This document shows positions 1-8,718 of a DNA stretch of 32,790 bases, piece by piece. Made by a program: the position numbers and the translations under genes. How positions within the stretch are numbered: the first letter of the stretch is position 1; each line of letters starts with the position of its first letter. Source of the DNA: an uncultured Clostridia bacterium (GTDB lineage Bacteria; Bacillota; Clostridia; Christensenellales; UBA1242); assembly GCA_944360025.1 (NCBI GenBank), contig CALVTF010000003.1, positions 1-32,790 on the forward strand. Direction: 5' to 3'. The notes below the pieces were generated by a model. The model saw nothing but the letters and a program-made list of their open reading frames with translations. It had not been told where the DNA came from and ran no database searches.

Positions 1-510
1 ACCTGCTACAATAAGTGCTGGCAAAAGACCTTTAAAAGTTTTTATCTTATCATGATTTTCTGATAGATATGATGCTAAAAACAAAATCAAAGCAAATTTC
101 GTAATTTCGGATGGCTGAATGGAAATTCCAAAAAAATTAACCCAACGATTTGCTCCATAACTTTGCACACCAAAGCCCGGAACAAAAACTAATATTAATA
201 AAACTATACAAACGGCTAAAATAATATAGCGAAACTTTTTTAAAATATGATAATCAAAAAATGTGAAAAAAATCATAGCAAAAATACCAAGCACAACACC
301 TAACAGTTGTTTTAAAAGGAAAAAGTATTCATTCCCATAGCGAACACCAGCAGTATAGTAACTAGCGCTGTATACCATCAAACAACCAAAAGCCACCAAA
401 GAAAATGTTAAAAAATACACAAAAAATATTGTTTTATCGAATTTTTGCGTTTTTTTATCACTTTTTATGGAAAAAGCATTTAATATTTTCAATTTTTTAA
501 TTTTGTTCAC
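1..510 (-). CDS. ftsW: FtsW/SpoVE-type SEDS glycosyltransferase, C-terminus cut by window edge
   Basis: SEDS-family membrane protein that polymerises lipid II into glycan at the septum. The frame is open from a GTG at 510-508 to the window edge, giving the N-terminal 170 residues. A lysine-rich cytoplasmic start is followed by several hydrophobic segments. The family signatures VYSASYYT, GANRW and QPSE are visible. I chose the GTG because GAGG lies seven bases upstream; the first ATG in the region runs quickly into a stop. The gene overlaps the end of murD by 14 bases, as in many dcw clusters, which points to translational coupling. The murD-ftsW order argues for FtsW rather than RodA, but a SpoVE-like paralogue in this sporulating lineage cannot be excluded. 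Confidence 0.88.
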   Translation of the reverse strand, partial: MNKIKKLKILNAFSIKSDKKTQKFDKTIFFVYFLTFSLVAFGCLMVYSASYYTAGVRYGNEYFFLLKQLLGVVLGIFAMIFFTFFDYHILKKFRYIILAVCIVLLILVFVPGFGVQSYGANRWVNFFGISIQPSEITKFALILFLASYLSENHDKIKTFKGLLPALIVAG

Positions 511-1786
511 TAATAAACCTCAAAACAATTTCTTTAAATTTTTCTCCACGTTCAGCATATGATGAAAATTCGTCAAAACTTGAGCATGCAGGCGAAAGCA
601 AAACTACATCCCCAATTTTTGCTTCGTGCATAGTAAATATACAAGCATCTTCAAAAGTGGAAAAGTTTTGTCCTACTTTATTATATTTCTTTGCACACTC
701 AAAAATAACCTTACCTTCTTCTCCAAAGGTTACAACTTCCTTTATATCATACTTAAATATTTCATCATATGGATAACCCTTCCCCTGTCCACCTAAAAGA
801 AGAATAATATTTTTGTTTTTAAAAGCAGAAAGCGCATTTATAGTGGAAGCCACATTTGTCGCTTTGCTGTCATCAATAAATGTAATACCTCTATGTTCTC
901 CTACTTTTTCCATACGATGAGAAGCCGGCTTAAAAGATGATATTGCCTTATCATATGCACATATTGGGATTTTATATTGAGACAGGCAAGCAACACTCGC
1001 AAGCACATTTTCTAAATTTTTCTCACCTAAAAGATTCAGTTTGCTTAAATCAAAAATTTTTGTTTTGTTATAAAAAATGCAATTATTTTTGATAAAAACA
1101 CCTTTTTTTATCAAATTTTTTGTAAAATAAACACATTTTTTATTATTTATAAGTTTTTTCGCATTTTCATCATCTAAATTTAAAACATTTACATGAGACA
1201 TTTTAAGAAGTTTACTTTTGACATTTATATATTCTTCCATACTTCCGTGCCTGTCTAAATGGTCTGGCTTTATATTTAAAATTGCCCCAACCTCACATTT
1301 GAAAATTTCTGAACTTTCAAGTTGAAAACTACTTACTTCACAAACAATAAAACTATCTTTGCTTGTTTTTCCATAAAGATTAGTTATAGGAAGTCCAATA
1401 TTTCCACACAAGTAAACTTCTTTCCCAGCCTCTTTTAAAATCTTATATATCAGCATACAAGTGGTTGTTTTCCCATTTGTCCCTGTTACCGCTATTATTT
1501 TTCCTTTTATAAAAACATATCCTAAATCAAGTTCGGAAAGAATTTTTGTCTTATTCTTTTTTAATATCTCGAATTTTTCATTCCCTATAATTTTTACACC
1601 CGGACTCACAACACAGTAATCAAATTTTTCTTTTTCTAAATTTTTTACATATCCAATTTGATTAATGTATTTCATATCTTCGTCATAGAAAAAGACATGG
1701 GCTCCAAGAAGGTTCAAAAGTTTAATAGCACTCCTTCCACTCTCTCCAAGCCCATAAACTAGACATTTTTTATTTTTAAATTTCAT
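497..1786 (-). CDS. murD: UDP-N-acetylmuramoyl-L-alanine--D-glutamate ligase
   Basis: Cytoplasmic Mur ligase that adds D-glutamate to UDP-MurNAc-L-Ala using ATP. The protein has 429 residues, close to the usual 440-450. An N-terminal nucleotide-binding fold (VYGLGESG, residues 10-17) is followed by the ATP loop TGTNGKTTT (101-109), the EVSSFQLE segment, IKPDHLDRH, and the C-terminal-domain motifs DDSKATN and LLSPACSSFDEF that are typical of MurD. The ATG is preceded by GGCGGAG at good spacing. It begins 10 bases after the mraY stop and overlaps ftsW, so it belongs to a murE-mraY-murD-ftsW operon. Confidence 0.97.
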   Translation of the reverse strand: MKFKNKKCLVYGLGESGRSAIKLLNLLGAHVFFYDEDMKYINQIGYVKNLEKEKFDYCVVSPGVKIIGNEKFEILKKNKTKILSELDLGYVFIKGKIIAVTGTNGKTTTCMLIYKILKEAGKEVYLCGNIGLPITNLYGKTSKDSFIVCEVSSFQLESSEIFKCEVGAILNIKPDHLDRHGSMEEYINVKSKLLKMSHVNVLNLDDENAKKLINNKKCVYFTKNLIKKGVFIKNNCIFYNKTKIFDLSKLNLLGEKNLENVLASVACLSQYKIPICAYDKAISSFKPASHRMEKVGEHRGITFIDDSKATNVASTINALSAFKNKNIILLLGGQGKGYPYDEIFKYDIKEVVTFGEEGKVIFECAKKYNKVGQNFSTFEDACIFTMHEAKIGDVVLLSPACSSFDEFSSYAERGEKFKEIVLRFISEQN

Positions 1787-1796
1787 ATTCTCCGCC

Positions 1797-2756
1797 TTAT
1801 ACAGTTAAGTATATGCAAAGCGTTATAAGCGACATAACCAAAGTTATCATAGAATAAGAAAAAACTATTCTATTTTCATGAACACCTTTTTGCTCAAAAT
1901 GGTGATGAAGAGGAGCCATAAGAAAAATTCGTTTGTGAGTTTTTTTGAAATAAATAACTTGCAAAATATCTGAAACGGCAGACAAAACGAACATTATGCC
2001 CATAATTGGCAAGATAAGTTCAAGCGACGAAAGAACGGCTAGTGTTCCAATAAAACCGCCAAGTGCCAAAGAACCTGTATCTCCCATAAAAATTTTGGCG
2101 GGATAGACGTTGAAGCATAAAAAACCTAAAAGTCCCCCGCAAAGTGAAAATGTTATTATTGCAAAATTGTTCATCTCGGCAGAGTCAAATAGTGTTAAAA
2201 TAATTCCAAAAATTAAAAGATATACAAAACTTACACTGCCAGCAAGTCCATCTAAACCATCTGTCAAGTTTACACTATTTGTCGTTGCAAGCAAAACCAG
2301 AATAACAAGAGGAATAATAAAAAATCCTATGTCAAAAGTGAGTCCAAAAAAGTTAAGGCTTGTCCTGCCACTAAAATAAACATAAAGAGCAACAATTAAG
2401 GCTAGTCCAAATTGTCCTATAATTTTTTGATACGGCTTTAGTCCCTCATTATGATGATAGTGAACTTTAATAAAATCGTCTAAAAAACCTAAAAGTGCAT
2501 AACCAAGAGTGACAATTATTAAGAACAAACTCGAAAATCGGCTTTCTGGCAATAAAAAACATAGCCCAGAAACTAAACTCAAAAGAAAAATAATCCCACC
2601 CATTGTTGGCGTGCCTTCTTTTGACTTATGCTTGTCCACATAGTGCAAAATGCTTTGAGAAGCTTTAAACCTTTTGCACATAGAAATCACAAATGGAGCA
2701 ATAAGACAAGAAAATAGAAAACCAACTAAACAACATAAAATATACTTAATTGCCAT
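1797..2756 (-). CDS. mraY: Phospho-N-acetylmuramoyl-pentapeptide-transferase (MraY)
   Basis: Integral membrane enzyme that transfers phospho-MurNAc-pentapeptide from UDP to undecaprenyl phosphate, making lipid I. The 319-residue protein has about ten hydrophobic segments. Family motifs are clear: PTMGG, the aspartate pair in LGFLDDFIKV, NLTDGLDGLAG, FMGDTGSLALGG and APLHHHFE. The ATG overlaps the last 11 bases of murE and has AAAGGAG just upstream, which fits translational coupling. Its place between murE and murD is the standard dcw arrangement, without an intervening murF. Confidence 0.98.
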   Translation of the reverse strand: MAIKYILCCLVGFLFSCLIAPFVISMCKRFKASQSILHYVDKHKSKEGTPTMGGIIFLLSLVSGLCFLLPESRFSSLFLIIVTLGYALLGFLDDFIKVHYHHNEGLKPYQKIIGQFGLALIVALYVYFSGRTSLNFFGLTFDIGFFIIPLVILVLLATTNSVNLTDGLDGLAGSVSFVYLLIFGIILTLFDSAEMNNFAIITFSLCGGLLGFLCFNVYPAKIFMGDTGSLALGGFIGTLAVLSSLELILPIMGIMFVLSAVSDILQVIYFKKTHKRIFLMAPLHHHFEQKGVHENRIVFSYSMITLVMSLITLCIYLTV

Positions 2757-4206
2757 ACTTCTCCTTTATCTCTTTTTTCTTATCGCCATTTATTACCTTA
2801 TAAACCGCGTCAAAATCATTGTAATCAAGTTTTTTATCACCAACTATTTGATATTTTTCACCACCTTTGCCAGCAATAATAATCACGTCATCTTTTTTTG
2901 AGAGGTTAATCATTTTTGAAATTGCACTTTGTCTATCTAGTTCTACAAAATGAGATTTTTTCATTCCTTTTTCAATATCATAGACTATCTTTGCTGGATC
3001 CTCTTTTCTTGGATTATCGTTTGTCAAACATACGTAATCACAAAGCCTTTCCGCAATTGCACCCATTTTAGGTCTTTTATCACTGTCTCTATTTCCACCG
3101 CAACCAAATACGCAATAGAGTTTCCCTTTACATATTTTCTTTGCAGTCGATAAAACATTCTCTAAACCATCTGGAGTGTGAGCAAAATCTATAATAATAT
3201 ACTTGCCTTTATATTTCACAACATTAAATCGACCTTCAACCGGCAAAATATATTCAAGACTTTCCACCGCTTTTTCTAAATCTAGCCCTAAACTTGCAAT
3301 TGTTGCCAAACTTGCTAAAACATTTAAAACGTTATAGTCACCGACCAAGTTTGTCTTAATCATAGAGACAAAATCCAAAATATTGCCATAAAATTCCGTT
3401 CCTTCCAACCCTCCTCTTATTCCAATTGCAAAGACGTCTGCAGGATTATTAAGCCCATATGAAATACAAGGTACTTTGATTTTTTTTAGAAGTTTCCTTC
3501 CACTTTCATCATCAGCGCAAACTACCGCACTTTTTATATGCTCACTTGTAAAAAAAGATAATTTACAATCACGATAGTTTTCCATTGTATCAAAATAATC
3601 TAAATGGTCTTGAGTTATGTTGGTCAAAACTCCCACGTCAAATTTCAGCCCCTCAACTCTTTTTTGACTTATTGCATGTGCAGAAACTTCCATAACAATA
3701 TATTCCACTCCACTTTTTTGCATATCGTAAAAGGATTTTTGCAAAATATCGGCATCTGGCGTGGTCATAGAATAATCAAGAACCCTACCATCAAATTTCA
3801 CACCCATAGTCCCTATTGTTCCAACTTTTTTCCCAAGCCCTTTAAGCGCTTGGGAAATTAAATGTGTTGTCGTTGTTTTTCCGTTTGTTCCTGTAATACC
3901 AATAAGTTTCATCTTTTGGGCTGGGTTATCATAAAAATTGGCACATGCTTTACCAAAAACTAAACGCACGTCTTCAACCAAGCAAAGATTATCAATCGGC
4001 AAACGATTTTCGCTCACCACTAAAGATGCCCCATTTGAGACTGCCTCTTTAGCATTGTTAAGCCCTTTTTCATAAGAGGATGATAGATCAAAAAAAACGT
4101 CTCCAACCTTCACCTCTTTACTATTTTTCCTTATTTCATATATATCTAAATCATTATTAAAATTGTTTAATACCTTAACATTAGATAATAGTTTACTTAC
4201 TTTCAT
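2746..4206 (-). CDS. murE: UDP-MurNAc-tripeptide synthetase, meso-DAP type
   Basis: Cytoplasmic ligase adding the third stem residue. The ATP loop GITGTNGKTTTT lies near residues 103-114, followed by TTPDA, MEVSAHA and ITQDHLDYF. The motif DNPRKEDP at about 397-404 is the signature associated with meso-diaminopimelate rather than lysine, so the wall is probably DAP-type. I set the start at the ATG 4206-4204. An in-frame GTG six bases upstream overlaps the AAGGAG ribosome site and cannot be the start. It heads the murE-mraY-murD-ftsW unit. I see no convincing sigma-A promoter in the 135 bases upstream. Confidence 0.97.
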   Translation of the reverse strand: MKVSKLLSNVKVLNNFNNDLDIYEIRKNSKEVKVGDVFFDLSSSYEKGLNNAKEAVSNGASLVVSENRLPIDNLCLVEDVRLVFGKACANFYDNPAQKMKLIGITGTNGKTTTTHLISQALKGLGKKVGTIGTMGVKFDGRVLDYSMTTPDADILQKSFYDMQKSGVEYIVMEVSAHAISQKRVEGLKFDVGVLTNITQDHLDYFDTMENYRDCKLSFFTSEHIKSAVVCADDESGRKLLKKIKVPCISYGLNNPADVFAIGIRGGLEGTEFYGNILDFVSMIKTNLVGDYNVLNVLASLATIASLGLDLEKAVESLEYILPVEGRFNVVKYKGKYIIIDFAHTPDGLENVLSTAKKICKGKLYCVFGCGGNRDSDKRPKMGAIAERLCDYVCLTNDNPRKEDPAKIVYDIEKGMKKSHFVELDRQSAISKMINLSKKDDVIIIAGKGGEKYQIVGDKKLDYNDFDAVYKVINGDKKKEIKEKYGN

Positions 4207-4290
4207 AAACACTCCTTTTCTATATTTTAATATGTCAAAATATAAATTTTGTTACCAAGACAAAAAAAGATAAAATTTGACAAAATAATT

Positions 4291-4319
4291 TTGAGTTTAA
4301 AGTGTTTTTGTGATATTAT
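4291..4319 (+). promoter_or_regulatory. Promoter of the uridine-kinase-like gene
   Basis: TTGAGT at 4291-4296, a 17-base spacer, then TATTAT at 4314-4319 preceded by TG plus one base, an extended -10. The start would be near 4326, leaving a short leader with AAAGGAA before the ATG at 4342. Confidence 0.65.
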
Positions 4320-4341
4320 TTAAAAAGTAAAAGGAAAGAAT

Positions 4342-5292
4342 ATGAAAAGAATTGAATTTGTAAATAATCCAGCATTACTTTTAAAAGACAAGGTTTCCAT
4401 TGAAAAGTTGAATGATTTAGTCATATCAGATAGAGATTCTCTTATAAAATTTGAAGAGGAAAAATATCATAATCAAGTTGTCGAACTTGTTATTGACTTT
4501 TTGTCTTATGGACATAAGAAAATTATTTTACTTTGCGGACCAACATCAGCAGGGAAAACAACAACTTCCAAAATAATCCAAGAGAAATTAAAAGATTTTG
4601 GTTATAATTCAGTCACAATTTCTCTAGATAACTTTCTTGTTCCATTAAGCGAAAGAAAAGTCTTATCAGACGGAGCACTCGACTATGATAGTTTTGCTAC
4701 AATAAATGTTAAACTTTTTAATGAATTTTTGAAAAACTTGAGAGTCAAAGGCGAAGCAGAAATGCCTATTTATAATTTTGTTAAAAATAGGCCAGAAGAT
4801 TTTACACAAACAATAAAAATCAAACAAAACACCGTTTTAATTGTGGAAGGACTTCATGCTCTAAATCCAGACCTTATGAATTTAAAAGAAAATCGTAATG
4901 CCACATATAAGATTTATATCTCACCTAACGCAAACTTCTATCTTAAAAATAAAATTGTTTTAGAAGCAAAAGAACTTAGACTTATGCGAAGGTGTTTGAG
5001 AGATTACTATAATCGTGGCGCTAGCATTGAGCAAACGTTAAAAACTTGGGAACATACGGTATCAAGTGAAAACTTGTACATTCATCCATATAAGGAAACT
5101 GTAGATTATATAATAAATTCCACACACAGATATGAACTTATGCTCTATGCAAAATATTTAAAGCCGCTTTTAACACAAACTGAAGGTAATAAAGAAATTT
5201 ATCATTTAATAAAGCCACTTGATGCTTCAGAAAAATTAGATAAATCTATAATTCCTGAAAACTCTATGCTTTGGGAATTTATAAACAAATAA
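4342..5292 (+). CDS. Uridine kinase / phosphoribulokinase-family nucleoside kinase
   Basis: A P-loop kinase of the uridine kinase family. Walker A is GPTSAGKTT at residues 66-74, followed by SLDNF, DFDS-like DYDSF, and the strand IVEGLHALNP. The expected role is ATP- or GTP-dependent phosphorylation of uridine/cytidine or a related nucleoside. Many Clostridia carry a longer (about 550 residues) version with TGS and threonyl-tRNA-synthetase-like N-terminal domains. This one has 316 residues and only about 60 before the P-loop, so those domains are absent. It is the only plus-strand gene inside the mur cluster and splits it in two. It has its own promoter and shares a bidirectional terminator with ddl. 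The substrate is not provable from sequence. Confidence 0.8.
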   Translation: MKRIEFVNNPALLLKDKVSIEKLNDLVISDRDSLIKFEEEKYHNQVVELVIDFLSYGHKKIILLCGPTSAGKTTTSKIIQEKLKDFGYNSVTISLDNFLVPLSERKVLSDGALDYDSFATINVKLFNEFLKNLRVKGEAEMPIYNFVKNRPEDFTQTIKIKQNTVLIVEGLHALNPDLMNLKENRNATYKIYISPNANFYLKNKIVLEAKELRLMRRCLRDYYNRGASIEQTLKTWEHTVSSENLYIHPYKETVDYIINSTHRYELMLYAKYLKPLLTQTEGNKEIYHLIKPLDASEKLDKSIIPENSMLWEFINK

Positions 5293-5324
5293 AAATAAAA
5301 TTTTAAAAATAGGCAAAAATTTAT

Positions 5325-5352
5325 AAAAAAATCGCAAAAAATGCGGTTTTTT
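5325..5352. terminator. Bidirectional terminator between the kinase gene and ddl
   Basis: A run of A, the stem TCGCA/TGCGG (one wobble), an A-rich loop and a run of T. It serves both converging genes and sits directly before the ddl stop codon. Confidence 0.75.
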
Positions 5353-5353
5353 A

Positions 5354-6481
5354 TTATTTTTTTCTAGAATTAAAATCTAGTTTTTCAAAAACTTCCAAAG
5401 CCTCACTGTCATAAGCAGAAATATACTGTTCTTTTATTGACCTTTCCATACCTTCTTCAATTAGGCAGATAATCAAATCTTTAAAATTTAAATCCTTGAA
5501 AAGATAAAACGCCATCGAGCCAGGAATGCTATTTAGTTCATTCACATACAGTTTTTTTGTTTTATTATCAAAAATAAAATCAACTCTAACCACTCCATAA
5601 CAGTCGAAGGCTTTATAAACTTTTTCTGTAAGATTTTTAATCTTTAAAATTAAGCCTTTATCTATCTTCTCCTTGTTCTCCACCTTTTCTTCCAAATATT
5701 TGTCTTCAAAGGAAAAAATTTCACCGTCTTTTTGGACGGAAGATACTTGAGAGGTTTTAACTTCACCATTGATATGAACACATGCACAATTATATTCGCA
5801 AAAATCTTCTAAATATTTTTCTGCCAAAATTCTTTTATCAAATTTCGCACAAAACTCTATTCCCTCTTCAAGTTCTCGCTTATTTTTACACACCTTAATT
5901 CCTATCGAACTTCCAAGATTTGAAGGTTTTAAAATAATAGGAAATTTTAATTTAGCATTAAGATTTTTTAAATATTTTTCCTTGTCTTTTCTATAATCCT
6001 TATAGATTATCTCTGAAAAAGGAAGGGTTGGAAAATCTAAGGCAGTCAAAATATCCTTAGTGAAAATTTTATCCATAGTCACCGCACTAGAACGAACATT
6101 GCAACTAGAATATGGAATATGCGAACATTCCAACACTCCTTGCAAACTTCCATCTTCACCAAATCTGCCATGCATACAAAGAAGAGCAAAATCAACAGTT
6201 TGAAATTTTGAATACTTCCCTCTTTTGCGATAGGCTATATAAGGTTTTCCGCTTACGATTGTCAAATCTTTGACTTTTTTTGCCTTTTTATCAAAATCTA
6301 TGTATATACTTGGGTCTTGAATGTTTTCACATGTGTGCCAAACACCATTCCTACCAATATATACCGGAATAACATTATATACCATTTCGTCAATATTTCT
6401 TAATACTTGTAAAGCGGTAATAATTGAAATATCATGCTCCACACTTTTACCGCCAAAAAACACTAAAACATTTTTTTTCAT
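5354..6481 (-). CDS. ddl: D-alanine--D-alanine ligase
   Basis: ATP-grasp ligase making the D-Ala-D-Ala dipeptide used by MurF. The 375-residue protein shows FGGKSVEHDIS (N-terminal substrate glutamate at 15), MHGRFGEDGSLQG (103-115), KPSNLGSSIGI (185-195), and the metal-binding tail DFIF...NELNSIPGS. The omega-loop SFEDKY keeps a tyrosine (residue 262) where E. coli DdlB has Tyr216. Depsipeptide (D-Ala-D-Lac) ligases have Phe or another residue there, so this should be a vancomycin-sensitive-type ligase. AGAGG precedes the ATG. It lies 47 bases downstream of murF and ends that transcription unit. Confidence 0.95.
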   Translation of the reverse strand: MKKNVLVFFGGKSVEHDISIITALQVLRNIDEMVYNVIPVYIGRNGVWHTCENIQDPSIYIDFDKKAKKVKDLTIVSGKPYIAYRKRGKYSKFQTVDFALLCMHGRFGEDGSLQGVLECSHIPYSSCNVRSSAVTMDKIFTKDILTALDFPTLPFSEIIYKDYRKDKEKYLKNLNAKLKFPIILKPSNLGSSIGIKVCKNKRELEEGIEFCAKFDKRILAEKYLEDFCEYNCACVHINGEVKTSQVSSVQKDGEIFSFEDKYLEEKVENKEKIDKGLILKIKNLTEKVYKAFDCYGVVRVDFIFDNKTKKLYVNELNSIPGSMAFYLFKDLNFKDLIICLIEEGMERSIKEQYISAYDSEALEVFEKLDFNSRKK

Positions 6482-6528
6482 AATAACCTCTTTCTTTTAT
6501 ATGAGTCTTTTATGAATTTTGATATATT

Positions 6529-7941
6529 TTATTTATAATTGTCAGGCAAATCATTTTCAAAAAGCACAATATCTCCTTTTTTAACAAGTTTCTTCAAAAT
6601 ATCCTTTTGCTCTTGACGTGTAGTCGCATAGAAAATGTTTTTTCTATTAAAAGATTTATTTAAAAGCCCTTCTGTTAAAGCCGAACTATTCACCTTATTC
6701 ATAATAACAACATAATCACAAACTTTGGCTATTTCTTTTCCTATTTCAAAATTTAACTCAAACTGTTTTTCACCAAGTTCTACCATACCCGGAGTTACTA
6801 AAATTTTGTCTCCACTGAAGGCTGATACAACCTCTAACGCTTCACTAAATCCAACAAAATTACTGTTGTATGAATCATCAATAACATTTGCAAAACCTTT
6901 AATAAGTTCCATCCTATGTGGAACATTTTTAAGTGACATAATTCCTTTTTTTATTTCCAATAAATCCACACCTAAAAGATAAGCAAGAGCCGAAGCCAAG
7001 ACAATATTATCCACATTAACCTTCCCTAGTAAATTAGTGCTACAAGCAAGTGCTTTACCATCAATATGTAATTCAAAAAATGTCTTAAAATCTTTAAATT
7101 TTATGTCCGTTGCATATGCGAAGGAATTTTCGTCCGAAATTAAATATTTTTTCTTTTCACATTTTTCATATAACTTTTTATTAGAAGCACTTTTTGAACT
7201 TATTATCATTAAATTTTTTACATTTTCGCAAATTTCAAATTTGGTCTTTTCCACATTTTCAAGCGTTTTAAAAGTTTCAATGTGACAATTACCAACCGGC
7301 GTCAAAATCCCATAATCCGCACCTACCAATTTACATAAAAAGGCAATGTCACCTTCATACCTTGCTCCCATTTCAACAATAAAAAAATCATCCTTCTCTG
7401 TTAAATTTTCAAGAATTGTCTTACAAATTCCCATTGGCGTGTTGTAACTTTTAGGAGTTGCACAAACTTTGTATTTTTGTGATAAAATTTGAAAAAGAAT
7501 ATTTTTTGTTGTAGTTTTTCCAAAACTACCGGTAATAGCAATTTTTTTACAAGGCATATTTTGAAGTTTTACTTTTGCCTTTTTTATATAACTATTCATA
7601 ATTAATTTTTCAATAGGTAAACATAAATAATGCGCAAGAATTATAAAAAATGGTAAAAGAATAATACCAACAAAAATCATTATTATATAAACATAAAAAT
7701 AATTAAAAAAGTAAAAAATTAGTGAAAATATTAAAAAAATTGATAAAAAAACGCAAAAAATACTTCTTTCTAGCCTTTTTGTAAACTTGATTTTATTTTT
7801 ATCTCCAAAAGCAAAATTGAATTCTAAAACTTTTTTTATGTAATTTTTGACTCTATACCCCTCTAATTGATATGTCTTAAAAAGTTGCAATGAGATAAAA
7901 ATCAAAATGACCGCATATATAAAACCATATAAAAATCCCAT
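6529..7941 (-). CDS. murF: MurF-type ligase with a membrane-anchored N-terminus
   Basis: Predicted to join D-Ala-D-Ala to UDP-MurNAc-tripeptide. The ATP loop TGSFGKTTT is at residues 137-145, followed by VEMGARYEGD, TPVGNCHIETF, the MurF-like PHRMELI and IDDSYNSN. The first 110 residues contain three hydrophobic spans (about 3-24, 59-80, 82-108) in place of the soluble UDP-substrate-binding domain of classic MurF. I set the start at the ATG 7941-7939, where GGAGG lies seven bases upstream; an in-frame TTG directly before it is less likely. The ATG overlaps the stop of the hydrolase gene by one base. MurF is favoured because ddl and murC flank it, but another amide ligase of the Mur superfamily is possible. 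Confidence 0.83.
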   Translation of the reverse strand: MGFLYGFIYAVILIFISLQLFKTYQLEGYRVKNYIKKVLEFNFAFGDKNKIKFTKRLERSIFCVFLSIFLIFSLIFYFFNYFYVYIIMIFVGIILLPFFIILAHYLCLPIEKLIMNSYIKKAKVKLQNMPCKKIAITGSFGKTTTKNILFQILSQKYKVCATPKSYNTPMGICKTILENLTEKDDFFIVEMGARYEGDIAFLCKLVGADYGILTPVGNCHIETFKTLENVEKTKFEICENVKNLMIISSKSASNKKLYEKCEKKKYLISDENSFAYATDIKFKDFKTFFELHIDGKALACSTNLLGKVNVDNIVLASALAYLLGVDLLEIKKGIMSLKNVPHRMELIKGFANVIDDSYNSNFVGFSEALEVVSAFSGDKILVTPGMVELGEKQFELNFEIGKEIAKVCDYVVIMNKVNSSALTEGLLNKSFNRKNIFYATTRQEQKDILKKLVKKGDIVLFENDLPDNYK

Positions 7942-8663
7942 CAAATCTCCTCCAAAAATTCTTTTAAGTAATGTATAAATAAGTAACGATTATCAAGAAA
8001 ACAAAAATGCGAGCCATTCGGAATTATTTTGATTCTACTTTTCTTTATTTTCTTTTTAAATTTTTTAGCCATATATAGAGGTGTAACTTTATCTTTTTCG
8101 CCAAAAACAATTAATGTTTCAGCCTCAATGTTTTCCAAAAAATCATCTAAATTTGTTTTTACAATATTATTAAAAACTTTTCTCATATTATTATCTAGTG
8201 CAAGGTAATCACAACTTCCATATTTTGAAATGTCTAAATGTAATTTTTTTCGTATTTTATAATTTGAAACTTTAATGTAATAAGAAAGTTTTCTTTTCGG
8301 TTTTAACCCCGCACTATCCACAAGTACCAATTTCTTTACTCTTGACTTACAAAAGCATGAAAACAAAATTGAAACACGCCCACCAAAAGAATGACCAATC
8401 AAATTAACTTTATGTATGTTCAAATGTTCACATAAAGATACAACCATTGTGGTATATGTAAATATTGTCCAATCTTTGAGCGTCTTTTCACTTTTTCCAA
8501 AAGGTGGAAAGTCGATAAACAGAGCGGAATTTTTAAGATAATTCTGACAAAAAAACAAAGATTTGTAATCTTGAGCCCAACCATGAAGAAAAACATTGAC
8601 CACATCCGTTTTTCTATCAATGAATCTATAAAAAATTCTACTTCCCTTGTAATTAAATATCAT
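7941..8663 (-). CDS. Alpha/beta-fold hydrolase in the mur operon
   Basis: A compact 240-residue alpha/beta hydrolase with a full catalytic triad in view: nucleophile Ser92 in GHSFGG, Asp191 in FGEKDKVTP and His219 in NGSHF, plus the oxyanion-hole motif HGWA at 27-30. No signal peptide is apparent, so it should be cytoplasmic. It lies between murC and murF and is coupled to murF by a one-base stop/start overlap, suggesting a role linked to cell-wall precursor metabolism. The substrate is unknown; esterase, thioesterase or amidase activity are all possible. The Shine-Dalgarno is weak (GAG before the ATG). Confidence 0.85.
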   Translation of the reverse strand: MIFNYKGSRIFYRFIDRKTDVVNVFLHGWAQDYKSLFFCQNYLKNSALFIDFPPFGKSEKTLKDWTIFTYTTMVVSLCEHLNIHKVNLIGHSFGGRVSILFSCFCKSRVKKLVLVDSAGLKPKRKLSYYIKVSNYKIRKKLHLDISKYGSCDYLALDNNMRKVFNNIVKTNLDDFLENIEAETLIVFGEKDKVTPLYMAKKFKKKIKKSRIKIIPNGSHFCFLDNRYLFIHYLKEFLEEI

Positions 8664-8718
8664 ATTCTCATTTTATGCATTAAGTGTTTTAAAAGTTTAG
8701 GTCTTTTAAATTATATTT

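Noticed and set aside
2110-2901. Plus-strand frames opposite mraY and murE, and similar frames opposite ppdK, rsgA and others
   Set aside because: They lie entirely antisense to well-supported genes, lack ribosome sites and have unnatural composition.
4207-4260. murE promoter on the minus strand
   Set aside because: TTGACA and AT-rich hexamers exist, but no pair has acceptable spacing upstream of the start.
5354-6481. Van-type D-Ala-D-Lac ligase
   Set aside because: Tyr262 in the omega-loop corresponds to the DdlB Tyr216 found in D-Ala-D-Ala ligases, there is no vanH or vanX neighbour, and the gene sits in the mur cluster.
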